A DNA stretch of 64,000 nt. Origin: Rhodosporidiobolus odoratus. Its lineage: Eukaryota > Basidiomycota > Microbotryomycetes > Sporidiobolales > Sporidiobolaceae. Positions within the stretch are counted from its first letter, which is position 1. Each line of letters starts with the position of its first letter. The notes under the pieces were generated by a model. It was not told the DNA's origin. It made no database searches and was given only the letters and a program-made list of their open reading frames with translations. The stretch spans positions 1,178,001-1,242,000 of the forward strand of contig JAOANU010000001.1 of assembly GCA_034387635.1 (NCBI GenBank), read 5' to 3'. Of this stretch, positions 43,609 to 54,621 are shown one piece after another. A program made the position numbers and the translations under genes.

Positions 43609-44508
43609 ATGTCCTTGTCCCGCACTCTCCGCCCTCTTGTCCTCGCGACCCGCGCCGTCCCTCGCGCCTCGACTTCGCTCCTCACCCCCACTCGCATCTC
43701 TCCCCTCATCTCCGCCACTTCAACTCGCTCATTTACTCAGTCCATCCTCACCAGAGACCGCTACGCCGCTCCGTCGGTCTCGAGCGACCCCAAGTGGAGG
43801 GGTGGGAAACCTGCTGTCTACGGCGAGGTAAAGGCATTGTCGGACGCACCAAACGATGTAAGTCAAGTCCTGCTCTGCCTTGATGCCCACGTCGAAGCAA
43901 GCTGACACGTACTGCCCGCGCTCTCGGCTGCAGGACGTCCTCATCGTCGGTCCGCCGCTTTTCCTCCGGGTTTTCCCCTGGCCAGTCGGCTGATTCGTGC
44001 TTCTCCCAGATGTCCGTGAACCCAACGAAGTCGCCATGGGGTCTATCCCGTCAAGCGTCAACCTACCTTTGAGCTTGTTCGAGAAGGCAATCAGGCTAGA
44101 CGAAGGTTCGTCTGCCCTGTCTTCTTCCTCACTGTCATTCTAACTGACTATGCACTCTCACAGGCGACTTTGTCAAGGAGTATGGCTTCCGCAAGCCCAC
44201 GAAGCAGCAGGGTATAATCACCTTGTGCAAGGCTGGCATCCGTGCTCAGACGGCGGTGGATCTACTAAAGAGTGCTGGGTACAAGTGGTGCGTTCTGCCT
44301 GTCGTTTTTCCGTTCGACTGTATGAGAAGCAGCTGTACTGACTGTCCCATTCGATTGCCATTACTCCCGCTCTCGATCGCTGCGTGCCTCGCCGCCTGCC
44401 TCTCCCTGCGCGCACCTTGTTCTACCGCTCTGCAGGGTGCGCAACTACGAAGGCAGCTACAACGACTGGCAGAAGAACGAACAGTCAAACCCCAACAACG
44501 ATGATTGA
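43609..44508 (+). CDS. Mitochondrial rhodanese-like sulfurtransferase
   Basis: Single-domain rhodanese, expected to move sulfane sulfur from thiosulfate or persulfides. Exons 43609-43857, 43934-43949, 44010-44105, 44164-44287 and 44436-44508 join in phase to about 185 aa. The first 50 residues are rich in Arg, Ser and Thr with few acids (MSLSRTLRPLVLATRAVPR), a mitochondrial signal. The fold motifs are VLIVDVREPNEVAMGSIPSSVNLPL, the active loop TLCKAGIRAQTA with the catalytic Cys, and GYKWVRNYEGSYNDW at the end. Exon 2 is only 16 nt and encodes the DVLIV strand; its 60-bp downstream intron begins GTCCGC. Confidence 0.9.
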
Positions 44509-44838
44509 AAGGGTAGCGCTTCTTGGTAGGATGAGCTTGAACAAGAAATGCAGTGCCTTACAACCCTTTCTTCGCCTCTCAACTTTAGAGTCTCTCGCTC
44601 CTCTACGAAAGTTGCGGGACAAGCGACCCGATCGTAACCGGAGGACCGACAGCGATAACCACTTGACTGCCAGAACAGACAGCATAGCAGCAAGGCCGCT
44701 CACTCCACCGCAATTCCGTCCCCTTCAGACCTCCTTCGTAACCTGAGAGCAAGTACCGTACGACTGCCCCGCTAAGCCTTGCCTCGTACAGAGCGTAAGC
44801 TATCCATCTTGTCAGCCCTACTAAGCCTACCTCAAGCA
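44509..44838. other. Convergent intergenic region
   Basis: About 330 bp between the rhodanese gene (+) and the CK2 alpha relic (-). Part of it could include 3' sequence of the relic, whose exact end is uncertain. Confidence 0.4.
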
Positions 44839-47212
44839 TCAAGAGCCTTCGCCTCTACTCCATCCTCGAGCTTCCCTCCACCGGCGGAGAAGAGGGCGGT
44901 TTCCGCAGCCAGAGACAGCCCCACGGAATCGCAACATCAGCGTCTGTCGCGAGAGAGGACGCGGCAAAACGCCGCTCGCAAGCTCGATAGGAGGAGGAGA
45001 CAGCCCGTTCTCATCAAGATGGAGTGAAAGGGAAAGGGGCGTACGCTTCTCCCCCCTGCCGCGCGCCTCTTCCTCTTTCTGCCTGAGTTCGTCGGCTTGC
45101 CTGACTGCGTCGAAGTAAGGGTGGGCCATGGCTTCTTTGGCGGTAGGGCGGGCCATCTGCGTCAAGCAAGGAGGTGCCGAAAGATTTAGTAAGTCTCAAC
45201 CCTTCGCCTTTCCCGCCTGACAGGCTTCGTCGTCGATCGTCCCGACAAGTTACTGTATAGTAGAGCTTTCACGCACATGGTCGTACTGAAGCAACGAATC
45301 GAGCAGATTGATCGCCTCGTTGGAAATGTACCTCTGATTCTCGGAGGTGACAAACCGAGTCCAGGGCTTGCGAGAGTGCTTCCCGATGAGCTCGTCGTAC
45401 TCGGGGTCGAGGTCGATGTGGTACTGTTCGTGACCCAAGTCAGCTTTTTCGCTAGCGGAGATGGTTGAGGGAAAGGGAAGGCTCGCCTTGTCGATGTATG
45501 CTCAGAAGTCGTCCGTTCCGAGCACCTTGACGATCTTGACGAGTTGATCGTAGCTGTAGACCGAAGAGTACGATGAGCACCTCGGCGAGACGGAACGGAA
45601 TGGCAAAGAATCGGCAAAATAAAGCGGGACGTAATGCAAGAGAGAAAGACTGACTTGTCATGACCGTGGAACAATGGATCCTTCCTCAAGATCATCGATC
45701 CGAACGTGCATCCGAGGGACCAGACTACGAGGGGAGGAGAGAGAGAGAAAGCGAGAAGTCAGTCGGAGAGAAAGTGGATTGAGAAGGTCATCGGGCAAGA
45801 TGGCAGCCCAGCAGCGCCCTCAAAGGAGCGGCTTACGGTCGAGGCTGTAGTCGTAGTACCCGTAGTCCACGAGAAGCTCCGGTCCTGCAGAGAACGATGG
45901 CCGACGATCAGCTTGACTTGTCGGAATACGTCAAGGTGGCGAAAGGCTACCACTGAGCCCTCTGACCGGTCTGGGCTTGCCTTCAGCCAGTCACCACGGT
46001 GTCTAGTAGAGCTCGAGAGAGTATAGACTGACCCTTGTAGTACCTGCTCGCGACTCGCACATTCAATTCAACCCCGGGATGGTAGAACTCCGCCAGTCCC
46101 CAGTCGATAAGGATCGCGAGTGCAGCAGAAAATGGAAGCGAGAGCCCGCCAGGGAGGAAACCCAGGATTTTGCGGTTGCGTGATCAAATATATTGCCGGA
46201 GGATAGGATGAGCGCGAGGTCGTCCACATATCGCAGTCAGGGGAGAGAGTGTGACCCGGTAGCGATGAGGCGGAGGAGGAGACGGAAGCGAGGGGAAGCA
46301 ATGCAGTCAGGCTGATTTCGATGTCTACGCTGAGAATAAGTCTCACCCCTTCGAGTGGCAAAAGTCGAGGGCCTTGAGGATCTCAAAGACGTAGTAACGC
46401 TGCACGTGTCCGCCGAAGGAACTCGATCAGTAGTCGGAGGACGGACCGGCCGTCTCTGGAGATCATTCTTGAGGAAGGAACACAAACGTACCACATCCCC
46501 GTCCGTGAACTTCGGGTACAGAATCTTACTGTCTATAGCATTCACGTATTCGAAGATGATAGCTGGAGTCTTGCTGACGGGGTCTCGGACGACGTCGAGG
46601 AGTTCAATAATGTTGGTGCCGCCGCGCAAGTTGGACAGAATCTTGAGCTCCCGCTTGACCTGCACGAGAAAGGTTCTCAGTACGATACATCAGCCACACG
46701 CGCTCAGCCACAAGAAGAGGGGACGGAAGAGAAGGCGTTACCTTCTTTTTCTTGATCGGCTTGAGCACCTTGATGACAATCTTCTTCTTATTGATCAAGT
46801 CGACGCCTTCGAAGACCTCCGAGTACTGTAGGCAATTGTTACCGTCAGGACTGAAAGCGACAAGGGACTACACGAGGTGGAAAGAAGGGCTCACCTTGCC
46901 CCTCCCGATCTTCCTGGTCACCTCGTACTGGTCTTGATTGCCCTACTCAAGTCGGAATCATCAGTACACTGTGAGGGACTCCTGTCCGACTCCCAACGAA
47001 AGGAGACTCGAAGAAAACAAACCGAGGCTTACCCAGCGAACCTGAAAAGAATCATAGTCACTCCTGCACGACCGCACCAGGACCGGGTCAGTTCCTAGCC
47101 GACTCCCTTTGTTACAAAGTGGGGCTCACCAAGCTTCGCCGAGCTCTGCGTTGACGTTGGCGTAGGTACGTGCGACCGTGGCGACGGGCCCGGGGAGGTG
47201 GGTTGTTTCCAT
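44839..47212 (-). pseudogene. Decayed casein kinase 2 catalytic subunit (CK2 alpha) paralogue
   Basis: Most exons of a CK2 alpha gene survive in order: [173 protein letters not shown] and RPTAKEAMAHPYFDAV. Three faults are visible. The catalytic-loop exon ([13 protein letters not shown]) is absent between FCHSKG (about 46350) and LIDWGL (about 46115), with no acceptor AG before the latter. TGA at 45502-45504 replaces the Tyr codon of the intact copy (GTDDLYAYL there). The next donor is GC, not GT. The C-terminal end is unclear. Sequencing error is possible but would need several coincident errors. Confidence 0.8.
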
Positions 47213-48006
47213 TGTCAAGAAGCGATTGGTGGGTTGCACAGAGTGGGCTGGTGGGGCTGGGGCTGTAGTCAGATATTGAGAGTCGAAGGCGCAGAGGGCT
47301 GGGAGAAAGAGAGGTGAACTGTTTTGAGGAGATGATGAGAGTAACGGAAGTGGAAGAAGTGGAAGAAGTCAGAAGGAGGGAGAGAGGGAACCTGGTGTCG
47401 TCGGAGCTGGTTTGCCGGGGTAGCCGAACTCGAGAGTGGATACTCTCGCGACAGTGCGTCTGGTAGTGAGCAGGAGCAGGAATAGGAGCAGAACCTACAA
47501 CCGCGAGTTGGAAGGAAAGGAGGCCAAAGGTATCCGCGGAACTACTTAACAGGCAGCTGCAAAGGCTACGCTCTCCAAAGCGGACAGCGATCCGTTCAAG
47601 GGGCGAAAGCGGGACAGGCGAGTCGAGGCACAGGATTGAGAAGGTCAGCCGTCGAGCAGACTCTCGTTGCCAGCAACGATGCAGCACAGAAAGGCTCGAG
47701 CATGCACCGCCTAGAGGCGGAGAAGCTTAGAAAGTGTGACAGTGTCCGTTGCGGTAAAGCAAGCAAGGTCAGAAGGTGAGCTCAGAATGTAGAGGAAATG
47801 TGGGCAACAACAGCTGAACGATAGATTTGGGCTGGGACGGAATGCGGAACGGGAGTGCGGAAAGACGAAGGAAAAGTAGACATGGAGCTCGTGGGTCAGA
47901 GAAAGTTTATTAGCTAAGATAAGAAAAAGTGTCTATGGAAGTTGATGAACTGGAAAGAGGGAGCTGTACATTGTATGGAGAGAGAGCGGCGAAAGGCGGG
48001 TCATCG
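47213..48006. other. Intergenic region upstream of the CK2 alpha relic
   Basis: About 790 bp between two minus-strand genes. No coding segment, repeat or RNA gene is recognised. Confidence 0.45.
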
Positions 48007-49725
48007 CTAGGAAGCAGTCGAAGCCCATTCGATAGGGCAGGCGACACCCCGGAGCTGTGCCGTCCTGACAGGCGGGTTGACCACGCCGGTAATGGAGGAT
48101 TCGACCTCGACGGTAAGGTTCAAGGGAGGGCGGTAGATATTGGCATATTTGTGGGCGCAGGCGGAGCGCATGGCTTGGTCTGCATGACGGCGGACAAGGG
48201 TCAGTAGTGCGATTCGGCGACGGTTGACCAGGAACAGTACGAACAGGTGCGGTCACTATCGCTCGAGTAGTTGCCGTGGAAAGTTATGGGGAACTGCAGT
48301 CCGGCGGCGGCAAGTCAGCACTCCTTTCCCCATTGACACTGCGGCGCTCTACGACGAAGAAATGCGAGCTTACCTCGTAGCTCGTAACCTTCTTCCCGGC
48401 GACCTTGATCTCGCCATTGTCCCAGACAGTATGAGCGATCGTCCCACCCGTGTCGATAAGCTTGACGGTGAGACCAAAGGAGCGGTAGTGCACGGGGATG
48501 TACGAGTCGGAGGCATCGACTGCAAAGAGAGAGAGGCCGTGGACGGGCAAGTCAGCTTCAAGCGGCACGCAAGAAGGACAAACAGGCTGCGAGCGTCCGA
48601 GATGCAGGGGCAGACGTACTGGCGAAAGTTAGACTCCCGTCAAACGAGAATGCAGTCGGTTCGGCGCTGGACACGTAGGGGGCGTCGTCGGAAGAGGTGA
48701 ACGCGTTGGCGGGGACCTTGTTCGAGGTGAAGGTGATGGTGGGTGTGCGAGGAATACAGAAATAGCAGACAAGGATGAGGCTGAAGCGGAGAATCGAACG
48801 ATTCGGAATTAGCGGAACGTTCGCACATTAGGGAGGAAACTAGACGTACCCGACAGCGAAGAGAATGGCGAGGGGCAACACCCACTTCCACCTGCGCCTG
48901 AGCCACTTCCAGATACCAGTGACCTCACCGATGGCAGCGTCTTTGGCCTGCCTCTTCTTCCCTCTCTCGTGGGTGTTCTTTTCCCTGAGGGCCTCGCCAC
49001 GGTTCCAATCCTGCTTGCTGAGAATCGGCTCTTGGACGGTGCGTCCTGCTGCAACGTCGGCTGCGGTTGGAAGCTTGCCGAACGACGTGGAGGAGGGAGT
49101 CCCGCCTGGGACTGCCGAGTAAGGGAGGGCGTAGGGAGACGGGGTGAAGGAGGACATGGAGGGGTGCTGCTGCTGCTGTCCGAGGTAAGCCTGAGAAGGG
49201 AGAGTCGAGTGTGAAGAGGGATATCTATCGAGGAACGGCTAGTGAGTCTAGTAGGGGGTCTCGACGCGGAAGGAGAACAAGGCCAACGTACGAAATCAAC
49301 GGGGCGGCTCCCATGCTCATCCTCTTGCTGTTGCGCTGTTTCTCCTGCACCGACAGAGTTTGACTCGCCCTCCTCGACTTGGGTTCTTCCTCCCTTGTGT
49401 AGTTGCCGAAGCCAGGGCCATCGTCTTCGTCGCTGCTGTCCTCCGGGTCCCATGCATTGTTGCCTGCCAACAAGGCACTCCCGCTCCTGCTTCCGGGTCC
49501 AATGGGCTTGGTCGGCGAGTGGTTTTCAGGGGCGTAAAGATCGGCAGAAGAGTACCGAGCGTGAGAGGACGCGGCGGGACCTCCTGGAGGTGGAGGAGGG
49601 AGAATCGAGGAGGATGAAGTTGAAGTTGGAGTGGGTGCTGGATGAGACTCGGCGATCTGGCTAGAGTAGCGTCTTTGCATCTCGAGTGCTGGATCTTGGG
49701 TGTAGTAAGGGTGATTGTAGGCCAT
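48007..49725 (-). CDS. Single-pass membrane protein with LEA2-like extracytosolic domain
   Basis: The N-terminal cytosolic part is Pro/Ser-rich (MAYNHPYYTQDPALEMQRRYS), with an acidic patch (DPEDSSDEDDGPGFGNY) and a basic stretch before the membrane (WKWLRRRWKW). One transmembrane helix follows (VLPLAILFAVGLILVCYFCI, joined across an intron). Then comes a beta-rich domain: PRTPTITFTSN, SFDGSLTFAIDASDSYIPVHY, GLTVKLIDTGG, FPITFHGNYSSD, and after a last intron SACAHKYANIYRPPLNLTVEVES, ending LRGVACPIEW. This arrangement resembles LEA2/NDR1-like domains. Fungal members are mostly unnamed, and a vacuolar or endomembrane role is only a guess. Confidence 0.72.
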
Positions 49726-50421
49726 CTTGATGGATCCCCCTTGCCGAGGAGGGAACAGTGTCCGATGAACTGGTTCCGGCGGGGCAGCTGGTGTGAGGGG
49801 TCGGAAGTAGCTGAGGGGTGTACACAGGTGTCTTTCGGCAGCTCTACAGTGTGTCCGACTGTCTTATGAAGTTGTATGAGGGAGAGAAGGCGGAGCTAAC
49901 ATTCAACATGGGCGGCAGCTGGTTCTCCATCGAAGTACAGTACATCGACTAACCGCAACTCAGACTAGCTTGAAACCGCTTGAATCCCTTCAAGTGTTCA
50001 CAGCCAGATGTCGTAACTGCAGCGATCTTTCCCCTCCCTCCCTCGTGTTCTCCCCGCATCGACTTCTCCTCAACGCTGGCAGCCGACTTGAAGCGAGTCT
50101 CGCGGTCCCAAGCCGCGTGCGGGCACAGGCAGACTTGGGGGGCACTTTATTGCGCTCTTATGCACTGCTCATGTCTACCAACCAGGGCGGTGTGACGCCG
50201 GAGCTAGTGGTCGTCTTGCAGTTCTTTCAGCTCCTACTTTTCCTCGTCGCTCAACGCCCTTGTTCCCCTTCTCCGGTTCCCCCCACGCATGACGGCACCT
50301 GAGCTGACGCAGCTCGCTCTCATCTCGCTCGAGCCCGTTTCCCGGTCAGCAGAAAGATACAACAGTCACTATTCACAGCTTGGCCTCGTTCACTACTGCT
50401 TCAGTGATCTCTACAGTCGCT
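49726..50421. other. Intergenic region between two minus-strand genes
   Basis: About 700 bp holding the promoter of the LEA2-like gene and the 3' UTR of the DUF3140 gene. No coding signal is recognised. Confidence 0.45.
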
Positions 50422-51316
50422 TTACTCGTTCTTGGTCGCGTCGTGACCCCAGTTCTGTGGACAGTCAATTCAAGATTAGCAGCTGCGCTCGAACGTTGCC
50501 GCGATCCGGGACAGCCTGAGCGGGAAGAGAGTGCGAATCAGCGTACCTTCAGACTGCGGTAACTCCTGAAGGGTGATGGTACAAGCGAATACAGTGTCAG
50601 CAAGGCTATGTAGTTGTTAAGAAGGTGAGGAATCGCTGAAAAATCACTTGGTGTGCTCGTACTCTTCCTCACCCTTTTCTTCGACCATGCGTCCTTCTCT
50701 GCGCACAGGTACGCGGTCAGTCTTGTGTCGACAGTGAGACAGGAGTGCAATCATGTACTGAGCCAGATGCCTCTTGCAGTATGAGGTGACTGTTGTAACG
50801 AGAGGCGAGGAGAAAGAGGAAAGCAGAAAACCGATCAGCGTGACGGGTCCGTGTTAAAACACCTAGGCAGGCGAGCGTACCCTTGCGCATGTGAGCGAGG
50901 TCCTCCTCTGTGTACTCTTCAGGGTCGCCCTTAGGGTTGCGCTCGAGGATGTCGATCTGGCAAAGGCACCACATTGACAAAAAAGGAAGAAAAGCTGTCA
51001 ACGTCTCTCGAATTCCACTGTTGTAGGTGAAAGTAATTCAGACGCACAATCTTCCTCCCGCTCTCGTGGCCGACGCTTTCCTGTCCCTTCGCGACTTTTC
51101 CATCGTTATCCTTCGACTGCCCGCTGCTTTGCGAATCTCCCGTCTCGAGCCATTCGCGCAGCTCATCAGGGGTCATGTTGACGTACTCTGCGTGCGAAAG
51201 GAAAGCGGAGTAAGGGTGATTAGCAGCGACGAGATGAGGATGCAGACACCGAAAGAGGGAGACGACAACGCACCCTGAAACTCGGAAATGACCTGGTCGT
51301 CGCTTTTACCACCCAT
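50422..51316 (-). CDS. DUF3140-family protein
   Basis: Seven exons join in phase (51274-51316, 51048-51187, 50881-50956, 50759-50789, 50648-50698, 50547-50565, 50422-50454) to about 130 aa. The conserved pattern is complete: EYVNMTPDELREWLETGDSQSSG, GHESGRKI, then ILERNPKGDPEEYTEEDLAHMRKVTSYCKRHLAQ and an acidic segment, ending KSYRSLKNWGHDATKNE. Function is unknown; bacterial and fungal members are small soluble proteins. The gene is notable for packing seven exons, one of 19 nt, into 900 bp. Confidence 0.88.
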
Positions 51317-51732
51317 TGTAGCTGCAGTTGGTCTAAAGGAGCACGTGAAGGTGAGAGAAGCTGAGTGGGGCGGCGACAGGATCAGGAATCGAGGTAAGCG
51401 GGTTTGTTGCAGCAGACGGAACGAGTGAGGCAGCATCAGCAGGCGTCGCTGCGTATAGGATAAGGAAAGCACAGACTATGGGTAGCGATTGCTGGAAGAG
51501 AGAAGGCAAGAGATCTGTCTGGACGGCGATTGGCCATCTCTCATTCGACCTTCCCAACTCGACGATGTCATAGTGTCGATCTCTCCGGCCGAGCACAGTA
51601 TCTTCTTTTCTGGTCAGCCGCTCAGCATCTGCAGCAGCAGCGACGGGACTTGACTATCTACTCTTGTATTCACAATTGTCACGGAAACTACAGATGAGCT
51701 GGTCGAGCCGTCAAAGTTGACGGCATCTGGCT
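51317..51732. other. Intergenic region between two minus-strand genes
   Basis: About 415 bp. It should hold the DUF3140 promoter and the 3' UTR of the AIF-like gene. Nothing else is seen. Confidence 0.45.
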
Positions 51733-54235
51733 TCAAGCACTCGAGACGAGGGAGACATCAAGGGGGTTCTATAAAAGCGGCAGGGTCAGTACACCTGTCG
51801 ACAGGACTGATGGTCGAACGAAGGGAAGAGGAGCGTATAGAGGCGAAAGGGTCCGGCTCACCTTGCCTGCCCGCAAGTCCTGCTTCGAGATCATCTTGCC
51901 AACCTTGAGCAGCTCGGAGATGTGGGCGACACTGTGTCACAACAAGTCGTCAGCTTCGGCGGAGATAGAGCCCGGAGGCGGGCTAGGCAAGAGATGGTAT
52001 AGGAGGAAGAGCAATCGCTCGGGAACAGAATGCGTGGCGTAGATGCGAGTGGGGCTGATACGCTATGACAAGAGGTGAAAGCTCACATCGGATCCCTCTG
52101 CATCGAAGCGGCCGCGACAACGTCGTTACCCTCAGTGTAGTAAGCGACAAACTTGAGTTCGTCGGGGTTGCCGTCGATGACAATGTCGTCGAAGCTGCTT
52201 GCGCGAGTTGTACCAGCGTAACGCAATTGCTGACCCTGGGCACTCCAGAAGATAGCGACCTAGTAATGGGACAGACCGTGGGAAAATGGGTCAGTGCTGG
52301 AGGAGGGCTAGAAAAGGCAAGAGTTTGCGAGCTGACCTTGTCAAATGGCTGCCTTCCCTTACCGGCGATCTCGTGAGCGATGGCGCGGCCGTGGTTCGAA
52401 GCGACGTTCCTGCAGAGTGATGTGGAATAGCGGAGTGAGCGAGGATGCGGGATTGCGAGGAAAAGCACGTAACGAACCAGTGCTGCACGTAGTTGAACGA
52501 GCCAGACGGAGTCTTGTAGGTGGCGATGTCACCGAGTGCAAAGACCCTGCCCTTACTCTTGCCCTTGAGCTGTTCAATCTCGAGGACCTCATCGACCTTG
52601 ACAGTAGCGTTCTTCTCGAGATCGAGTCCAGCGTCCTTGAGAAGCTGCGAGCAAGGCTTGACACCGGTGCCGAGGATGACGACGTCTGCTGGGAGGGAGG
52701 TACCGTCTTTCAGGACGACGGCGCCGACCTTGGAAGAGTCGGAAGACGAGGCCGTGAAGTGCGAAAGCTCGACCGAGAGGTAGAACTTGGTGCCCTTGCT
52801 TTCGTGGAACTGTAGACAACCGCCATTTGCACGACGTCAGTGCCGGGGAGATAGAAGGATAAGAAGGATGTCGAAGGAGCAGAAGCAGGTGCACACCTTG
52901 CGAATCCCGTTACCAATCTGCTTGCCGAGGATCTTTTCGAACGGTACCTCGTCCATACCGACGACGTTGACCTTGGCCTTCTCAGCAAGCGCCAACGCCA
53001 CTTCCATTCCGATGAACGAGGAGCCAACGACGACAACGTTCTTCTTCTGGTCGTCGGATTCGGGTGAGCCAACAGCTACACATGGGCGGGAGCGATTAGC
53101 GCATCGAACGAAGGATTACGAAGCTGAGAGCAGTCTGAAAGCGCACCCTCGTTGATCGCAGCTGCATCCTTGATGCCGCGCACCGTAAAGACGTTTCCGA
53201 GGTCAGCGCCATCGAGGGGCAGACGGGTAGGTTCTGCGCCAGTGGCGAGGATGACATTGTCGTACGTGAGCTGCAAGAAACAGGGTTATCAGCATTGGGT
53301 GCGCGGAAGATAGAGTCCTAGAGAAGAAGTTAACCTTGTCCCCGTTCGAGAGGGTTGCGGTCGAGGAAGAAAAGTCAATGGCGGTAGCTTCCTACGGAAA
53401 ATAGCAAATGGTGAGTACGAGCACAGGAAGCGAGAGGAACTGCCTGGAAAAGATTTGTCAGGTCAGGAAATGAGGCACGCACAGTGTCAAGCACAAAGTC
53501 AACCTTGATCTTGTCATAAAAGCTCTTTCCTCGCAGCGCCAACTTCTCCGGGTCCGCCAGCAATGCCTTGGAAATCTTGGTCCTGTCAATCGGCAAGTGC
53601 GGTTCCTTGCTCACGACCGTAATCTTGCCCGAGTAACCCTCCTCCCTCAATCCCTCGACAGCATGTGCCGCACCCGGTCCACCGCCGATGATAAGCACAT
53701 TCGAGTGCTTGGAAGGAACGGAGCTTATTTCGACGCTGGGAGGAGAGGGTTCGCGGCTGTTCTTGACGGTTTCAGCGTTGGCGTGAACGAATACGGACGA
53801 GCCATCGGTCTCGACCTTGAATGACTGGAGGGCGTTGAGTCCGGGTGCGTCCTCGATATCGCCTCCAGAGCAGACGTTGAAGCAGGCACCGTGCCACGGG
53901 CTGCAGGAGAGTAGGATCAGCACGGGAAGAAAGAGGGGAAGGAAAAGGGAAAAGTCGGCGCACCAGACAACCCTGCCTTCCTCTGTCAGGACTCCCTTGG
54001 CCAAAGGTGCGCCGTAATGAGTGCACTTGCTGCTCGTGGCGAAGTATTGACCCTTAACCTTGGACAACAAGATCTTGCTCTCGCTGTCCTGGTTCGGGAA
54101 AGGAATTTCTTTCCTGCGGGACCGCTTCGAGGTGAGCGGGTGTTTGCGCGTTTTGAATCATCAGGAAGAATGTACATTTCGCCATTCTTGAGCAGGGAGA
54201 GAGGGCCGACATTGATCTTGGTGAGAGTAGCCATG
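51733..54235 (-). CDS. Rieske-type AIF-like NAD(P)H oxidoreductase
   Basis: Fusion of an N-terminal Rieske [2Fe-2S] domain with a pyridine-nucleotide flavoprotein, as in AIFM3/AIFL. The Rieske ligands are CTHYGAPL and CPWHGACFN, about 30 residues apart. The FAD-binding site is NVLIIGGGPGAAHAVEGLREEGY, then LPIDRTKISKALL and ILATGAEPTRLP. The NADH site is NVVVVGSSFIGMEVALAL, and the second FAD motif is GRVFALGDIATY followed by VQHWNVASNHGR. The C-terminus ends in a short last exon (NPLDVSLVSSA). The first exon joins GEM to KEIPFPNQDSE across an intron beginning GTACAT. No clear mitochondrial signal is seen, so it may be cytosolic. A role in redox homeostasis or cell death is inferred from the family. 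Confidence 0.88.
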
Positions 54236-54621
54236 TTACGTACTCGGGATGAGAAGGTGATTGCGAGACGGGTTGACGAGGAGATGTAGCGAGTAGCAGT
54301 CACGAGCATGCAAAGACTGTTCGAGTCTAGCACGGTATGAAGCAGGAGACAAGAGTGCTGCTCATGGCGATGCCGATGAGTTGAATGTGGGGGATGCGTC
54401 AACCCGGAAGATGAAAATCACTGATCGCTCAGCCAATCAAAACTTGCTCGATAACATTTCCGTACCACCGTTCCAGCGAAGTCTTGTAGGTAGAGCGGAA
54501 ACGGCAAGCAGCACCTCCTCTCTAGACCGCGATGCGGTTTGGGCTACAACGCCATGCTCGGGCGGACTCATCCATTCCGGGTCTTCTATAGTCTATGCTG
54601 AAGTCATCGTCGCCGCGTCGT
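54236..54621. other. Intergenic region between two minus-strand genes
   Basis: About 385 bp with the AIF-like promoter and the 3' UTR of the carrier gene. Nothing else is seen. Confidence 0.45.

Noticed and set aside
46110..46300. A YVDD-like string (LRYVDDLALIL) inside the CK2 relic, suggesting a reverse transcriptase insertion
   Set aside because: The frame is short, starts right after a stop and shows no other reverse transcriptase motif. Parts of the interval align better with the expected CK2 exon. The likeness is chance.
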